Assembly: GCA_022009995.1 (NCBI GenBank)
Contig: CP091734.1
Coordinates: forward strand, 744,001 to 808,000
DNA from: Clostridiales bacterium
GTDB lineage: Bacteria; Bacillota; Clostridia; Christensenellales; CAG-917
DNA length: 64,000 bases
Reading direction: 5' to 3'
The notes below the pieces were generated by a model. It saw only the letters and a program-made list of their open reading frames with translations. It ran no database searches and was not told the origin of the DNA. The position numbers and the translations under genes are program-made. Below are positions 63,932 through 64,000 of this stretch, in pieces. How positions within the stretch are numbered: position 1 is the first letter of the stretch; each line of letters opens with the position of its first letter.

Positions 63932-63953
63932 AATATGAAAGAAAATTCATATT
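63932..63953. promoter_or_regulatory. TetR operator, downstream copy (perfect palindrome)
   Basis: AATATGAA-N6-TTCATATT is a perfect 8+8-bp inverted repeat at about the transcription start of the divergent gene. Its centre is 74 bp from the upstream copy. Confidence 0.7.
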
Positions 63954-63974
63954 CACATAATTCGGAGGTGGCTT

Positions 63975-64000
63975 ATGCCGTTGGTAGTAGCACCCGTCGG
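63975..64000 (+). CDS. partial gene start, runs off the window
   Basis: Only eight codons (MPLVVAPVG... without a stop) are inside the window, after a GGAGGTG ribosome site. The start resembles FeoA-type small ferrous-iron transport proteins, but this is too short for an assignment. Its context, a TetR repressor with two operators, suggests a regulated transport or efflux unit. Confidence 0.3.

Overview
The window looks like the chromosome of an uncultured, strictly anaerobic, gut-type Clostridia/Firmicutes bacterium of moderate GC. The signs are AGGAGG-type ribosome binding sites, SigA-type promoters with 17-nt spacers, a CIRCE/HrcA heat-shock operator, rubredoxins with a high-molecular-weight rubredoxin, ferredoxin-rich oxidoreductases, a clostridial split glycine decarboxylase, a MATE gene with a probable guanidine-IV leader, and a TnpX-type serine recombinase. 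I cannot place it to genus.

Layout. 0-4 kb: a repeat lipoprotein, a Cys-rich membrane protein and a two-component system. 3.8-7.2 kb: a promoter/leader/terminator cassette, then a ROK sugar kinase, a flavin-reductase/rubredoxin fusion, a small rubredoxin and a membrane-anchored surface protein. 7.2-16.2 kb: a MATE exporter, PanE-like reductase, a ~950-residue Fe-S/FAD oxidoreductase with a HypA-like partner, and a GH2 beta-mannosidase. 16.3-32.5 kb: paralogous lipoproteins, MscL, a lipid kinase, a DUF2804-like protein, an FAD/BFD oxidoreductase coupled to an APH-like kinase, Hsp20, glycerate kinase, a PRC-barrel protein, a cell-wall amidase, an M20 dipeptidase, RadC, GltX and a PAP2 phosphatase.

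32.49-43.59 kb: an ~11.1-kb putative integrative mobilizable element with imperfect inverted repeats at its ends. The left half (32.65-39.23 kb, minus strand, visibly AT-richer) is one tight five-gene operon: a fused double adenine methyltransferase, an AlwI-type restriction enzyme, a PD-(D/E)xK-like nuclease, a small middle protein and an SMC/ABC-like ATPase. The last four genes are chained by three 4-nt overlaps. I read it as a type IIS restriction-modification system translationally fused to an ABC-three-component defence system. The right half is the mobility module: a LexA-box promoter, a long structured leader, a MobV-like oriT, a MobV relaxase, two small proteins and a large serine recombinase.

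43.7-64 kb: an XRE regulator, MFS transporter, tRNA-Gln, sirtuin, DegV protein, DUF2804 protein, the gcvT-gcvH-gcvPA-gcvPB operon flanked by identical 80-bp repeats, a catalytically dead HPr-like protein, a DUF885 metallopeptidase lipoprotein, tRNA-Ile and tRNA-Ala, an XRE regulator, RidA, an M18 aminopeptidase, an RlmI-like methyltransferase, a cold-shock protein, a C69 peptidase, and a TetR repressor with a pair of palindromic operators before a gene that runs off the end.

Quality caveat: about 18 genes, including the essential gltX, are broken by single small indels, many in short homopolymers. The reading frame is always recoverable. This looks like residual sequencing error rather than gene decay, so these loci are annotated here as whole genes with the frameshift noted.
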